12,378 bases of DNA from an uncultured Oscillospiraceae bacterium (GTDB lineage Bacteria > Bacillota > Clostridia > Oscillospirales > Acutalibacteraceae). The notes beneath the pieces were generated by a model that had not been told where the DNA came from, did not search any database, and worked only from the letters and a program-made list of their open reading frames with translations. The DNA lies in the NCBI GenBank assembly GCA_958448165.1, contig CAUDCW010000031.1, positions 1 to 12,378 of the forward strand. The letters are read 5' to 3'. Below are positions 11,542 to 12,378 of this stretch, one piece after another. How positions within the stretch are numbered: position 1 is the stretch's first letter; each line of letters opens with the position of its first letter. The position numbers and the translations under genes are program-made.

Positions 11542-12378
11542 TTACACCGTCCTTGCTATCATTCTGAACTGTCGGGCTGCCTCTTTCTGCTGTTTTGCAT
11601 AGTCCGTGGTATTCGCATAAATATACTGATTGACAACTACGCCGCCTGCTGCACTGCCGCCGCCTCTCGGCTTTGGCTTTTTGTCGTCGTTATCATACTT
11701 AAATTCATTGCCTACATTTACCTTTGCGTCTACGTCAAACTCCTGCGGTACGCTGTCCTCAATCATTTTCTTAACGCCGCCGATTTCATTAGAAAAGCCA
11801 ACGCCGATACCCTGCGCCAGATATACGCCGATTTCGTCACGCATCAGCTTAGACGGGCTGGCAATTCCAAATAAATCCTTAAGGAAGTCGGTAACATTGC
11901 CTACCCAGCCGCTTATTTTGTCCTTTATCCACTGCGTAGCTCCGTTTATGCCGTTCCAGATGCCCTCTACCATGTTTTTACCGAACCCAGCAAACGTACT
12001 GCCAATATTCTTAAATACGTCTGTTATTCCAGTAATTACATTTTTCATGCCCTCTACGGCTTTGTTCTTTACTTCTGTACCCCATGTAGCCACTTTGGTA
12101 ATTGCACCAGAAATGCTGTTATAAATCTTTTGCGGTATTTCCTTAACAATCGTAACAATGCCCGTTACCATGGCATTCATTACCTCTTTGGCTTTCGTAA
12201 GCATATTGTTGCCCCACGTAGCCACTTTGGTAACTGCCCCTACTATGCTGTTCCAGATTTTCTGCGGCAATTCCTTAACAATCGTAATAACGCCTGTTAC
12301 CATGGCATTCATTACCTCTTTGGCTTTCGTAAGCATATTGTTACCCCACGTAGCCACTCTGGTTACTGCCCCTACTAT
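11542..12378 (-). CDS. tape-measure protein, C-terminal part (runs off the window)
   Basis: The frame is open from the right edge to the TAA at 11542 and gives about 278 residues; the N-terminus lies beyond 12378, so the valine codon GTG at 12357 is not a start. The sequence holds 44-residue amphipathic repeats (VATWGNNMLTKAKEVMNAMV...) followed by KMNVITG-like variants, a LFGIASPSKLMRDEIG motif typical of tape-measure C-termini, and a QFDVDAKVN...QQKEAARQFRM tail. It would set tail length and act in DNA delivery. The product is a cytosolic assembly protein that is packed into the tail tube. Confidence 0.92.
   Translation of the reverse strand: MVGAVTRVATWGNNMLTKAKEVMNAMVTGVITIVKELPQKIWNSIVGAVTKVATWGNNMLTKAKEVMNAMVTGIVTIVKEIPQKIYNSISGAITKVATWGTEVKNKAVEGMKNVITGITDVFKNIGSTFAGFGKNMVEGIWNGINGATQWIKDKISGWVGNVTDFLKDLFGIASPSKLMRDEIGVYLAQGIGVGFSNEIGGVKKMIEDSVPQEFDVDAKVNVGNEFKYDNDDKKPKPRGGGSAAGGVVVNQYIYANTTDYAKQQKEAARQFRMIARTV
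12169..12355 (-). repeat. 132-bp tandem repeat inside the tape-measure gene
   Basis: The unit containing CATGGCATTCATTACC on the plus strand recurs at 12169 and 12301, a period of 132 bp or 44 codons. Over the first 55 bases after each point the copies are almost identical. The repeat continues past the right edge, and a diverged third copy follows to the left near 12040-12090. Such in-frame repeats can shorten or lengthen the tape measure by recombination. Confidence 0.85.

Noticed and set aside
12169..12378. CRISPR-like array from regularly spaced repeats
   Set aside because: The period is 132 bp, in frame with a coding gene, and the whole unit repeats; there are no distinct spacers.

Overview
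The window is the late right-hand part of a tailed-phage (siphovirus-type) prophage from a Gram-positive host, most likely a Clostridia/Lachnospiraceae gut bacterium. The evidence is the Dit, Gp37-like and tape-measure tail genes, AGGAG-type ribosome binding sites, consensus sigma-A promoters and a class II holin with an amidase endolysin. Every gene I support lies on the minus strand and is read from right to left.

Late operon (12378 to 2801, in transcription order): C-terminal part of the tape-measure protein with 44-residue repeats; distal tail protein; Gp37-like tail-associated protein; a coiled-coil baseplate/fibre protein; a 145-residue protein whose stop overlaps the start of the next gene; a C-type-lectin-like receptor-binding protein; Avd; a template repeat; a reverse transcriptase; a 59-residue coiled-coil protein; holin; endolysin; and a rho-independent terminator.

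The centrepiece (4978-7905) is a complete diversity-generating retroelement (DGR). The 126-bp template repeat (TR, 6210-6335) and the variable repeat at the 3' end of the target gene (VR, 6771-6896) differ at 12 positions. All 12 are adenines in the coding-strand TR; the 100 non-adenine positions are identical. An 8-bp hairpin with a GAAA tetraloop lies just past the VR, as in the Bordetella phage DGR. The TR cannot produce a stop codon by adenine mutagenesis. The system would diversify the tail-tip receptor-binding protein.

Downstream of the lysis terminator is a separate cassette (about 2726 to 1393) with its own perfect-consensus promoter, an inverted repeat inside that promoter, two tiny membrane peptides, a Cro/CI-type regulator and a membrane-anchored HIRAN-like protein, closed by a terminator. 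This is moron-like architecture, probably expressed in the lysogen. The last gene is split by a nine-G tract: adding one G would fuse it to a 70-residue cysteine-containing C-terminal domain that ends just before the terminator.

An intact IS30-family transposase gene (284-1345) follows. Beyond it is a partial tRNA-Gln(CUG) with a strong promoter, cut by the left window edge. This may be host chromosome next to the prophage end, or a phage-borne tRNA; the window cannot decide.
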